Shown: positions 25,231 through 33,445, counted from the stretch's first letter. The stretch: DNA of 33,445 nucleotides from Asticcacaulis sp. AC402 (GCF_000495835.1 NZ_AWGC01000047.1:1-33445), one strand, 5' to 3'. Notes: generated by a model from the letters alone, not told the origin. Numbers and translations are program-made.

Positions 25231-25332
25231 CTAGAGCGGGGTTTTGATGGAATCAAAACCCCGCTCTAGGTTTTTGTTTTGCCGCGCAATTTTTCCAAAA
25301 AGTGGTGTCCACTTTATCGGATTGCGCTCTAG
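25231..25332 (+). repeat. Intergenic mosaic repeat, cleanest copy (R4)
   Basis: It runs from CTAG to CTAG. Module A (25232-25268) is a perfect palindrome with 17-bp arms (TAGAGCGGGGTTTTGAT) and a GGA loop. Module B (25269-25331) is nearly the same as in R2. The final CTA (25329-25331) is the TAG stop of the response regulator gene on the minus strand. A GAATC site lies at the loop. Confidence 0.87.
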
Positions 25333-25841
25333 ATCTTCCCTTCGGCCTTGTCTGCGACCCGCCGGAATGGCCCCCTGTAATCGGCAATAACCTTGCGGCG
25401 CCGGTCGGGGCCGACATAGTTGGCTGACTTGACCCAGCCGCGCTCGTTATCGATGACGCTGCGCATCCGGTCGATAAGGGCCCGCGCCGTCAAAGGCTTG
25501 GCGACAAACTCATTGACTCCGGCATCGCGCGCCTCAAGGACGCGTCGACGGTCGGTGTGGCCGGTCATCATGATGATGGGCACGTAGGGATGGGGGCTGT
25601 CTGAACCGCGGCGGATCAGCTTGGTGAATTCGACACCGTCGAGCTGTTCCATTACCAGGTCCAGCACAATGACGTCCGGACGCCAGTCGCGAACGATTTC
25701 CAGAGCTTCGATGCCGTCAGAGGCTTCGCGGATCAGGTTGATACCCATCGAACGCAGCATGGTACAGACGATGACCCGCATGTAGTGGTTATCATCGACC
25801 ACAAGCACCATGACACGCGAGAATTTACTCAAGGCTATCAC
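25329..25841 (-). CDS. Single-domain response regulator (CheY-like) with GPDRRR tail
   Basis: 170 aa from a GTG start with AGGAG just upstream; the spacing is tight, and an ATG at 25811 is an alternative. A receiver domain (about 10-130) has the acidic pair D16/D17, phospho-acceptor D61, T93 and K115 (AKP). The C-terminal 40 residues (YVGPDRRRK...YRGPFRR) hold no DNA-binding domain. The YxGPDRRR motif is recurrent in alphaproteobacterial receiver proteins but of unclear function. No histidine kinase lies in the window, so it is an orphan here. The stop codon belongs to repeat R4. Confidence 0.88.
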   Translation of the reverse strand: MIALSKFSRVMVLVVDDNHYMRVIVCTMLRSMGINLIREASDGIEALEIVRDWRPDVIVLDLVMEQLDGVEFTKLIRRGSDSPHPYVPIIMMTGHTDRRRVLEARDAGVNEFVAKPLTARALIDRMRSVIDNERGWVKSANYVGPDRRRKVIADYRGPFRRVADKAEGKI

Positions 25842-26034
25842 GTTCTCCTGGTGCGAGGACCGGTGACATAAGGGACGCGCCCCGACCTTCTCATTGCGTT
25901 GAAGCGACTCATTAGCGCTATTTTTGCATTTAACAAAACAAAGATTGATCTTTCGGAAATTCCGCGCTTTCGTCTGCGATTAACGACCTGTCAACGTCTG
26001 TGGACAAGGCGCGGGGTCGTGCGGGGATGACATC
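25842..26034. promoter_or_regulatory. Divergent spacer with adjoining dyads
   Basis: AAAGAT-TG-ATCTTT (25940-25953) directly adjoins CGGAA-A-TTCCG (25954-25964). Both are perfect. A GANTC site (GACTC) lies near 25906. TTAA-N7-TCAA (25980-25994) is one mismatch from a CtrA box. The spacer divides the response regulator from the macroglobulin gene; either could be controlled. Assignments are tentative. Confidence 0.35.
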
Positions 26035-29000
26035 ATGATCGATTGGCATAACAGGACGCTTCTGGCAGGCGCAGCAGCAGTGCTGCTCGCCGGTTTCGGT
26101 ATCGGCTTCCTGACTGGAAAAGTGACCGACCGCCCGACGGCCCACACCATGGGCACGGCCAGCGACAACGGACTTATCGGTGGACCCGACAGCGGACTGT
26201 TCGGCAAGCCGCGTGCTGCCAATGCCCGGCGTGCCGCTCAAACCAAACCGGCCGGTTTCGATGTCTGGACGTCATCGCTCGATACGTCGAGCGCTTCGCC
26301 CAAGGCCTGTATTCAATTCTCAAGGCCCTTGGATCCGTCCAAGCCCTATGGCGACTATGTCGTGGTCAGCCCGGCCTTGCCGACGGCCCCCGCCGTCTCG
26401 GTCAAGGACGACACCCTTTGCGTTGCCGGAATCGGCTTCAACGACCGCCGCATCACCCTGTTGAAAGGCCTGCCCGCCAAGGGCATGGACACGCTTAAAG
26501 CCAACAAGGATGTCGATTTCGCTTTTGGTGAAAAGCCACCCTATGTCGGCTTTGCCGGCAACGGGGTCATCCTGCCGCGCGAGGAAAGTGACGGCGTGGC
26601 GATCGAAACCGTCAATGTTTCCAGCCTGGCTTTCGAGGTCTGGCACGTGGCGGATCGTAATCTGGTCCGCAAGTCGGTGTCAGCTCCCGACCCCGTCGGT
26701 GAAGACGAGTATGACTACGAATGGGGTGAAGATTCCCCCAACGATATCGGCGTCAAGATCTGGACCGGCAAGGTTGCGGTCAAGGCCGGCAATGGCGAGC
26801 GCATCACCACAGTCTTCCCGCTGGGCGCGGTGCTCAAGTCGCTGAAGGCAGGCGCCTATGTCATCAAAGTCAAGGACGCCTCGGGCGGCCGCGACAAGAA
26901 CGACAACGAACAGCCGCCCAGCGCCCGCCGCTGGATACTCTATACTGACATGGCTCTGACCACCTATCGCGGCCAGAACGGCCTCGATGTCGTGGTCCGT
27001 TCCCTGAAAAGCGCCAAGCCGGTGGGCGGAGTCAAGGTCGACCTGGTCGCCATGAATGGCGATACGCTCGGCACGGTAAAGACGGGTGTCGACGGCCGCG
27101 TCACCTTTAACGGCGCTCTGCTCAAAGGCTCTGAAGCCCTGCAAGCCAAGATGATCATGGCCTATGGGCCCGGTGACGACTTTACCGCGGTCGATGTCGA
27201 TCGAACGCCGATGGACCTGACCGCCCATGGGGTCGGCGGGCGTTCCGATGAGGCTAGCCTGACCGACGGCCGCGTGTCCACAGCGGGGGTCGATTCCTAC
27301 GTTTACACCGATCGCGGCATCTATCGACCGGGCGAAACTGTGCGCCTGATCGCTCTGATGCGGGACAACGAAGGCCGCGCCATCAAGGACCGCAAGGGCG
27401 CCCTGATCGTAACCCGGCCGTCGGGGGTCGAAGCTTTCCGCCTGGCCTTCGACAAGCTGCCCAATGCCTATGCCGGTGGCAATCTTGTCCTGCCGAAAAC
27501 TGCCCCGCGCGGCCAGTGGACCGCGAAAGTCGAGCTGGAAGGTCTGGAAGGCGATGCCGGCCACACAACCTTTGCCGTTGAAGACTTTGCGCCGCAACGT
27601 TTGGGCGTCGACGTCAAGGCTGATGTCAATCGCCCGCTGCTGAGCCTGACCGAGGTCCGGCCGATAACGGTGGCGGCGCGTTATCTCTATGGCGCCAATG
27701 GCTCTGGTCTGCAGGTGACCGGTGAAGCGCGCATCCGTGCCGACCTCAATCCGTTCCCGAAGTTCCAGGACTACCAGTTCGGCGACCAGACCAAGCCCTA
27801 CGAAGAAAAATACGTCGACCTGCCGGAAGTGACCACCGATGGCGCTGGCAACGCCACCGTCCCGTTCAATGCGTCGGAGGCCGGTCAGACTGACCAGCCC
27901 CTGACGGTCTTGCTTACCGCCTCGGTGTTTGAGCCCGGCGGCCGCCCGGTGCGGGAGAGCCAGACCCTGCGTATCAAGAGCGCGCCGCTCTACCTCGGCG
28001 TCAAGACCGAGCAGAAGGACGGTAACTGGCGCGACATCCCTAAGACCGCTTTCAGCATCATTGGTCTCAACCCCAATGGCGACAAAATTGCCGTTGCGGG
28101 CATCAAGGTGACGCTGATCGCCGAGATCTATGACTACGACTGGTACCTGTCTGATGGCAAGTGGCGCTGGCGCTCGACCCACCGCGACGTAGTCAAGGAC
28201 AGCAAGACCATGGACCTCAACGCCAATACCGGCCTGAACTTCGAAGAAAGTCTCGACTGGGGTGACTACCGTATCGAGGTCGAGGCTGTCGGCCGCGCCA
28301 AGACGGTGGTTCGTTTCTCTTCGGGCTGGGGCGCGTCGGACAAGAACGCCGATTCGCCCGACGCGGTCCGCGTCACGGTCGGTAACAAGAGCTATGCCCA
28401 GGGTGACACCATCGATCTGACCTTGAAGGCACCGTACAAGGGCGAGGCCCAGATCGCCGTCGCTACCGACCATGTCATCGAAATGAAGACGGTCTCCGTC
28501 GGGGAGGGCGGCACTACGGTGCGTCTGAAGTCCAGCGCGGCCTGGGGTGGCGGCGCCTACATCATGGTGAGCGTCATCCAGCCCCGCGATCCGGTCGATT
28601 CGGCCAAGCCGCGCCGCGCCGTCGGCCTGGTCTATGTTCCGCTCGATCCCAAGTCGCGCAAGCTTCAGGTCAATGTGCCCCTGAGTGACCAGCCGTTCAA
28701 ACCACGCCTCGACAACAAGGGCCAGGGTTTTATCGATGTACCCGTCGAGATCAAGGGTCTGAAGTTCGGCGACAAGGCCAGGGTGTCGATCTCCGTGGTC
28801 GACCAGGGCATTCTCAACCTAACCAAGTTCAAGTCTCCCAATCCGGTCGACTGGTACTTCGGCAAGCGTGCTCTGGGCGTAGACTATAATGACGACTACG
28901 GTCGCCTGCTCGACCCGAACCTGGGTGCGCCGGCCAAGTTCGGCGGCGACCAGCTGGGCGGCGAAGGCCTGACGACGACGCCGATCCGAACCATCGCCCT

Positions 29001-31029
29001 CTGGTCGGGTGTGGTGACGACGGGCTCGAACGGCAAGGCGGTGGTCCACCTGCCGATAGCCAAGTTCAACGGCGAGCTGAAGATTATGGCGGTCGCCTGG
29101 ACCGACGAACAGGTCGGGTCCAGCGAACAACGCATCGTGGTCCGTGAACCGGTTGTGGCCGACCTGGCCCTGCCGCGCTTCCTGAGCCCCGGCGACCGCG
29201 CCTTCGGCACTCTGCAACTCGACAATGTCGACGGCAAGCCGGGCGTCTATGAGGCTGTGATTAACGGTCTGAAAGGCATAGCCGCAGCGTTCAAGAAGTC
29301 CTTCAACCTCGGTCAGGGCGACAAGGCGATCGAGCCGATTCCGCTGATCGCGCCCAATGCGGTCGGGGTTTCGACGGTGCAGATCGGCCTTAACGGTCAA
29401 GGTTACAGTTTCAACGACGCCTTCGACATCCAGACCCGCAACGGGTGGGGTCCGCAGACCCGCGTCTTCAGCCAACTTCAGAACGTCAATGAGGTTTGGG
29501 CGCCAGACGCCTCGCTGCTCAATGGCCTGCAACCCGGTTCGGTGACGGTCGAGGTCAGCTATTCGCCCTTCCGCAACATCGACCCTGGCCCGCTGGCGGC
29601 GATGCTCAACAAATATCCCTATGGCTGCACCGAGCAGATCACCTCGGCGGCGACGCCGTGGCTCTATGTCGACGAATCCATGGTTGGCAAGACGGCGGCC
29701 AAACCGGCCCAGGGCGCTCTTCGCATTGCCGTGCAGAAGATTCTGGATCGTCAATCCCAGGATGGCGCCATCGGCCTTTGGCGGGTTGGCGACGGCAATG
29801 CCGACGGCTTTATCGGCGCTTACGCCACCGACTTCCTTTTGGAGGCCCGGGCACGCGGCGTCTATGTGCCACAGGAGGCTATCGACAAGGCGGTCGGTGC
29901 CATGCGCGCCATGGCCAAGCCCGAAGGCTTTGTCAGTGTCAACTATCGCCTCAGTGTCGACTACTATTGGAATCCCTATTACGGGATCTCCAGCCAGGAG
30001 ATGACCAAGCGCCTGCGTTCGCGTGCCTCGGCCTATGCCCTTTACGTTATGGCCAAGGCCAAATCAGGCGACCTGGCTCGCCTGCGCTGGTACAAGGACG
30101 TCCAGTTCAAGTCGGAAGAGTCGCCGCTGTCCCGGGCTCAGGTGGCTGCTGGCCTGGTGATGATGGGCGACCGCTCGCGCGGACGCGCCGCTTTCCAGGA
30201 TGCGATTGCCAAGCTTGGCTTTACGGATCAATATGATTGGTACCAGTCGCCGCTGCGTGACCTGGCCGGGGTTATTGCCCTGGCCTATGAAGCCGGCGAG
30301 GTCGACATCGCCCAGTCGCTGATCCCGCGTCTGGAACAGGCGATGAAGTCGCCGGCCCAGATGAACACGATCGAGTCCGCCTATGTCCTGCGTGCGGCGT
30401 CCTACATGCTGAAATCGGCCGGAGTGACCAAGATCCAGTCTGCCGGCGTCAGCGCCCTGCCGGGCAGTCAGCATGTCCAGCGCTACGGCATCGGCCAGTT
30501 CGCGCCGGTACGGTTGAAGAACATCGGCTCGGGCGCCGTCTGGCGCACCGTGACGGTGATAGCTACGCCGACGGTGGCGCCATCGTCGCAAGCCCAGGGC
30601 TTGAACCTGACCAAGACCTTCTATGCCATGGACGGTTCGCGGATCGATCCGTCGAACATGACACAGGGCCAAAAGGTAATCGTGGTCATTTCGGGCCGGT
30701 CTGACCGGGCGGAGCTGCGGCCGATCGTGGTCGATGATGCCTTGCCGGCCGGTTTCGAAATCGAGGCGACCCTGACCAACGAGGACGCGCAGAACGGGCC
30801 GTTCCGCTTTATCGGCGAACTGACTTCGGCCAAGATTCAGGAGGCGCGGGACGATCGCTATATCGCCGCGCTGGATGTGTCGTCGTCGAAGGGCTTCTCT
30901 TTGGCGTACATCGCCCGGGCGGTGACCATGGGCGACTTCTACCTGCCGGGCGCCGAGGCCAAGGACTTCTACCGCACCGACCTGTTCGCCCGCACCCAAG
31001 GCGGCCGGACGATGATTTCGGGTAGATAG
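26035..31029 (+). CDS. Bacterial alpha-2-macroglobulin (thioester type)
   Basis: 1664 aa. Bacterial macroglobulins are periplasmic protease traps; an attacking protease cleaves a bait region and is caught. An N-terminal hydrophobic segment (about 8-29) is followed by GKVTDRP. No lipobox cysteine is seen, so it is either a cleaved or an anchored type-I export signal, unlike the lipoprotein E. coli YfhM. Repeated beta-sandwich MG domains follow; SYVYTDRGIYRPGE (about 421-434) is the MG2-like family hallmark. PYGCTEQ carries the thioester Cys-Thr-Glu-Gln (C1198-Q1201), so covalent trapping is likely kept. GGGGA lies 8 nt before the ATG. pbpC follows, the usual partner. Confidence 0.95.
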   Translation: MIDWHNRTLLAGAAAVLLAGFGIGFLTGKVTDRPTAHTMGTASDNGLIGGPDSGLFGKPRAANARRAAQTKPAGFDVWTSSLDTSSASPKACIQFSRPLDPSKPYGDYVVVSPALPTAPAVSVKDDTLCVAGIGFNDRRITLLKGLPAKGMDTLKANKDVDFAFGEKPPYVGFAGNGVILPREESDGVAIETVNVSSLAFEVWHVADRNLVRKSVSAPDPVGEDEYDYEWGEDSPNDIGVKIWTGKVAVKAGNGERITTVFPLGAVLKSLKAGAYVIKVKDASGGRDKNDNEQPPSARRWILYTDMALTTYRGQNGLDVVVRSLKSAKPVGGVKVDLVAMNGDTLGTVKTGVDGRVTFNGALLKGSEALQAKMIMAYGPGDDFTAVDVDRTPMDLTAHGVGGRSDEASLTDGRVSTAGVDSYVYTDRGIYRPGETVRLIALMRDNEGRAIKDRKGALIVTRPSGVEAFRLAFDKLPNAYAGGNLVLPKTAPRGQWTAKVELEGLEGDAGHTTFAVEDFAPQRLGVDVKADVNRPLLSLTEVRPITVAARYLYGANGSGLQVTGEARIRADLNPFPKFQDYQFGDQTKPYEEKYVDLPEVTTDGAGNATVPFNASEAGQTDQPLTVLLTASVFEPGGRPVRESQTLRIKSAPLYLGVKTEQKDGNWRDIPKTAFSIIGLNPNGDKIAVAGIKVTLIAEIYDYDWYLSDGKWRWRSTHRDVVKDSKTMDLNANTGLNFEESLDWGDYRIEVEAVGRAKTVVRFSSGWGASDKNADSPDAVRVTVGNKSYAQGDTIDLTLKAPYKGEAQIAVATDHVIEMKTVSVGEGGTTVRLKSSAAWGGGAYIMVSVIQPRDPVDSAKPRRAVGLVYVPLDPKSRKLQVNVPLSDQPFKPRLDNKGQGFIDVPVEIKGLKFGDKARVSISVVDQGILNLTKFKSPNPVDWYFGKRALGVDYNDDYGRLLDPNLGAPAKFGGDQLGGEGLTTTPIRTIALWSGVVTTGSNGKAVVHLPIAKFNGELKIMAVAWTDEQVGSSEQRIVVREPVVADLALPRFLSPGDRAFGTLQLDNVDGKPGVYEAVINGLKGIAAAFKKSFNLGQGDKAIEPIPLIAPNAVGVSTVQIGLNGQGYSFNDAFDIQTRNGWGPQTRVFSQLQNVNEVWAPDASLLNGLQPGSVTVEVSYSPFRNIDPGPLAAMLNKYPYGCTEQITSAATPWLYVDESMVGKTAAKPAQGALRIAVQKILDRQSQDGAIGLWRVGDGNADGFIGAYATDFLLEARARGVYVPQEAIDKAVGAMRAMAKPEGFVSVNYRLSVDYYWNPYYGISSQEMTKRLRSRASAYALYVMAKAKSGDLARLRWYKDVQFKSEESPLSRAQVAAGLVMMGDRSRGRAAFQDAIAKLGFTDQYDWYQSPLRDLAGVIALAYEAGEVDIAQSLIPRLEQAMKSPAQMNTIESAYVLRAASYMLKSAGVTKIQSAGVSALPGSQHVQRYGIGQFAPVRLKNIGSGAVWRTVTVIATPTVAPSSQAQGLNLTKTFYAMDGSRIDPSNMTQGQKVIVVISGRSDRAELRPIVVDDALPAGFEIEATLTNEDAQNGPFRFIGELTSAKIQEARDDRYIAALDVSSSKGFSLAYIARAVTMGDFYLPGAEAKDFYRTDLFARTQGGRTMISGR

Positions 31030-31042
31030 CGCCATAGAATCC

Positions 31043-31202
31043 CCTCTCCCCGTTTACGGGGAGAGGTTAGGGTGAGGGGCCTGTAGAGGTTAGACTGTCT
31101 GCGACGGGCTACATCTACTAAGGTCGTACTGACCCTGAAAGCCCCTCACCCGGTCGCTTTCACAAGCTCAGCTCCCGTCCTCTCCCCGCAGGCGGGGAGA
31201 GG
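31043..31202. repeat. Composite C-rich palindromic repeat between the macroglobulin gene and pbpC
   Basis: CCTCTCCCC / GGGGAGAGG (31043-31066) and CCTCTCCCCGC / GCGGGGAGAGG (31179-31202) are two hairpins. GGGTGAGGGGC (31070-31080) is the exact inverse of 31141-31151. The whole forms a nested inverted structure. Similar stems are at 25115-25142 and 6818-6842. It fills the spacer and includes the nearest purine-rich stretch (GGGGAGAGG) before pbpC. Confidence 0.8.
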
Positions 31203-31219
31203 TAAGAATAGTAACGCCT

Positions 31220-33319
31220 TTGCAGCTTCCCGTTTTTCATTTCGACCGATTTATCCCGCGGCTGGTCAAGGTCCTGACCGGCCTCGTGGCCGTGCAGGTC
31301 GTCGTCGCCGCGCTGAACCTCGTCCTGCCGCCGGATATGCAGAAGGCGACTACGGCGTCGGCGGTGGCGCTGGACCGCAACGGCACCTGGCTGCGCGCCC
31401 TGCCGGTCGACAACGGCCGGTGGCGCATCCGGGCCGACCTCGATCGCACGGACAAGACTTTCCTCAAACGCCTGATCCAGGTCGAGGACGAACGCTTCTA
31501 CCTCCATCCCGGCGTCGATCCGGTGGCCATCGTGCGGGCGTTTGGCTCGAACCTGCGTGCTGGCGCCATCGTCTCGGGCGGTTCAACCATCACCATGCAG
31601 ACGGCGCGGTTGCTTGAGCCCCACGAACGCTCCTACGGTTACAAGTTCCTGGAGATCGTGCGTGCCATTCAGTTGGAGATGCGCTATTCCAAGCGCGAAA
31701 TCCTGGCCATTTATCTCAGCCTGGCGCCCTATGGCGGCAATCTGGAAGGCGTGCGCGCGGCCTCGCTCAGCTATTTCGGCCATGAACCGGAAAGCCTGAC
31801 CCTGGGCGAACAGGCGCTGCTGATTTCCCTGCCGCAGGCGCCCGAAGCGCGCCGGCCCGACCGCAATCCTAAAACTGCCCTGGACGCGCGCAATCTGATT
31901 CTCCAGCGCATGGCGGCAAGCAACATCGTCGGCAGCGGTTCGGCGCAGGAAGCCATGGCCGAACCCATGGTGACCAAACGTTTTGCCTTCCCGGCCATCG
32001 CCTGGCACACCGCTGGCCGCATGGCGTCGGGGGTCAAGGGCCTGCAGGCGACCGTCGTCACCACGATAGATGCCAACCTGCAGCAGCAGCTGGAGCTCAT
32101 GGCGGCGCGCACGGCTGCGGAGCAGGGTCCTAACTCTTCGGTCGCGATTCTGGTTATCGACATTAAAACCCGTGGGGTGCGCGCCAGTGTCGGCTCGGGC
32201 GGCCTGGAGCGCGCAGGTGGTTGGATCGACATGACCCGCGCCCTGCGCTCGCCGGGCTCTGCGCTGAAACCTTTTATTTACGGCTTTGCTTTCGAGGCAG
32301 GCGTTGTGGCGCCAGATACCCGGCTGATGGATGCGCCGACCCGCTTCGGTGACTATCAGCCCGAGGATTTCGACCGCGTCTTCCGTGGCGAGGTTTCGGT
32401 CAAGGAGGCCCTGATCAATTCGCTCAATGTGCCGGCGGTGGCGGTGCTCAACAAGATCGGACCGGACGCCTTCGAGGCACGGTTCGATGCCGTCGGTGTG
32501 AAACTGGTACGGCCCAAGACCGGGCTGCACGATGCTGGGTTGGCGCTGGCGCTGGGCGGGGAGGGAATCCGGCTCGACGACCTGGCCCTGCTCTATGCCG
32601 CCCTGGGCGATCAGGGCCTGGCCAAGCCCCTGGTCTACCGGCTGGAGGATGAGACGCGCCCAGTCCTGGGTCAGCGCCTGTTGCGCGCCGATGCTGCCGA
32701 CAAGGTGGTGGGTATCCTGCGTGAAACCCCGGCGCCGGCGGGACGTCTGCCCGGGGCGTTGATGAAGGCAGCCAACCGCCCTGCCTTCAAAACCGGAACC
32801 TCCTACGGCTACCGCGACGCCTTGGCCGTCGGGGTAGCCGGCGGTTATGCCGTAATGGTCTGGACCGGTCGGCCCGACGGCGGAGCCCGGGCGGACCAAA
32901 CCGGGCGCGAGGCGGCAGCGCCCTTGCTGTTCGACGTTTTCGACCAGATCCAGGCGCCGCCGCGCCTGCCACAGGCCTTGGCGCCGGCCAGGGCGCCGAC
33001 CGCATTGGAAAATCTCGGCGGCCTGACGGGCAAGGTATCGATCCTGTTCCCGCCCGAGGGTGCCACCGTCTATGTCGAAGTAAAAGGCAAAGACGCCAAG
33101 GGCCATCTGGTGCTGAAGCGGCCGCTGAAACTGTCGGCCCGCGGCTTGCGGCCGGTTGCCTGGTATATCGATGGCGAGCCCTTGGGGCTGGATGAGTCGG
33201 GCGAATTCGCTTGGTCGCCGCCGGTAGAGGGCTTTTACGACCTGACCGTCATCGACGCTGCCCAGCGCGTCGACAAGAGTCAGATCCGGATTGTCGCGAT
33301 CGGTTCCGATCCGCCTTGA
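31220..33319 (+). CDS. pbpC: Penicillin-binding protein 1C (bifunctional glycosyltransferase/transpeptidase)
   Basis: 699 aa. An N-terminal membrane anchor (about 15-36) is followed by a GT51 transglycosylase domain with VEDERFYLHPGVD (catalytic E89), GGSTITMQ and a later LAPYGGNLEG. The transpeptidase domain has SxxK (S347-K350), SLN (401-403) and KTGTS (524-528), all intact. A C-terminal beta domain (about 610-695) matches the BiPBP_C type of PBP1C. It polymerises and may cross-link peptidoglycan, and is the classic partner of alpha-2-macroglobulin, which is thought to guard cells with breached walls. The start is a TTG without a good ribosome site; GGAGAGG lies 17 nt upstream inside a hairpin. 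No better start is visible. Confidence 0.95.
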   Translation: MQLPVFHFDRFIPRLVKVLTGLVAVQVVVAALNLVLPPDMQKATTASAVALDRNGTWLRALPVDNGRWRIRADLDRTDKTFLKRLIQVEDERFYLHPGVDPVAIVRAFGSNLRAGAIVSGGSTITMQTARLLEPHERSYGYKFLEIVRAIQLEMRYSKREILAIYLSLAPYGGNLEGVRAASLSYFGHEPESLTLGEQALLISLPQAPEARRPDRNPKTALDARNLILQRMAASNIVGSGSAQEAMAEPMVTKRFAFPAIAWHTAGRMASGVKGLQATVVTTIDANLQQQLELMAARTAAEQGPNSSVAILVIDIKTRGVRASVGSGGLERAGGWIDMTRALRSPGSALKPFIYGFAFEAGVVAPDTRLMDAPTRFGDYQPEDFDRVFRGEVSVKEALINSLNVPAVAVLNKIGPDAFEARFDAVGVKLVRPKTGLHDAGLALALGGEGIRLDDLALLYAALGDQGLAKPLVYRLEDETRPVLGQRLLRADAADKVVGILRETPAPAGRLPGALMKAANRPAFKTGTSYGYRDALAVGVAGGYAVMVWTGRPDGGARADQTGREAAAPLLFDVFDQIQAPPRLPQALAPARAPTALENLGGLTGKVSILFPPEGATVYVEVKGKDAKGHLVLKRPLKLSARGLRPVAWYIDGEPLGLDESGEFAWSPPVEGFYDLTVIDAAQRVDKSQIRIVAIGSDPP

Positions 33320-33335
33320 GTCGGGTGCAGGGCGC

Positions 33336-33437
33336 TAGGAGCGGGATGAGTCAAGGTCATCGAGGGTTGGTATAGGTTTTCGTTTTGTGGCGAAATTTAT
33401 CCGAAAAGTGCGTCACACTTTATCGAATTGCGCTCCA
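33336..33437 (+). repeat. Intergenic mosaic repeat, degenerate copy (R5)
   Basis: A decayed A module begins taggagcgggatgag; its second arm is hardly recognisable. The B module (about 33378-33437) keeps gttttgtggcgaaatttatccgaaaagtg and cacactttatcgaattgcgctcc. It follows the pbpC stop by 17 bp. The next gene lies outside the window. Confidence 0.75.
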
Positions 33438-33445
33438 GCACTCTG

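Noticed and set aside
25980-25994. CtrA box TTAA-N7-TTAA
   Set aside because: One core base differs (TCAA); kept only as a note in the spacer entry.
26680-28473. 597-aa open frame antisense to the macroglobulin gene
   Set aside because: Same effect; no ribosome site or domain, and the sense protein is clear.
1-33445. CRISPR array, tRNA/rRNA, prophage or IS element
   Set aside because: No regularly spaced direct repeats, tRNA-like cloverleaf, transposase or phage structural gene was seen on reading both strands.

Overview
The window is a high-GC chromosomal segment of an alphaproteobacterium. Gene order, protein families and a GTTC-N7-GTTC LexA-type box point to the Caulobacterales, and Asticcacaulis or a near relative is my best guess. 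That guess rests on recognised synteny (rph next to hrcA-grpE; dnaK-dnaJ; ubiE-ubiB-coaBC-dut; yraN-gshB-comM), not on a search. I read 30 protein genes. I saw no rRNA or tRNA gene, CRISPR array, transposase or phage gene.

Layout. 1-8.1 kb is mostly minus-strand housekeeping: rph, rdgB, hemW, rsmI, yraN, gshB, comM. The chain rdgB-hemW-rsmI-yraN is tightly coupled by stop/start overlaps. A reversed two-gene cassette (DUF2975-like membrane protein plus a small XRE regulator) lies between rph and rdgB. 8.2-16 kb holds the heat-shock set hrcA-grpE and dnaK-dnaJ, separated by a secreted M28 peptidase and a dienelactone-hydrolase-like protein; dnaK has a clear sigma-32-type promoter. 16-18 kb has dapB and two related small membrane proteins. 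18.2-23.5 kb holds dut, coaBC, ubiB and ubiE on the minus strand, split by a reversed cassette: a lipoprotein with a toxin-nuclease-like (BECR/barnase-type) C-terminal domain, translationally coupled to a membrane protein of mosaic composition. 23.6-25.1 kb is a divergent TetR / DUF4386 pair with two matching operator dyads around a sigma-70-like promoter. 25.3-33.3 kb has a single-domain response regulator, a giant bacterial alpha-2-macroglobulin and its usual partner pbpC.

A second layer is a family of about 100-bp intergenic mosaic repeats. They occur at both window edges and at about 16.1, 17.0 and 25.2 kb. Each has a variable palindrome (module A) joined to a conserved imperfect palindrome (module B). 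They resemble the RIME-type mosaic elements known from rhizobia. Three of them supply the stop codon of the neighbouring gene. An exact inverted pair of A modules brackets the first 16 kb. A different C-rich palindromic repeat lies between the macroglobulin gene and pbpC.

The strongest candidates for something undescribed are the BECR-like lipoprotein with its coupled membrane partner, and the mosaic repeats that swap palindromes and end genes. Family assignments are from reading the translated sequence only; no database search was possible.
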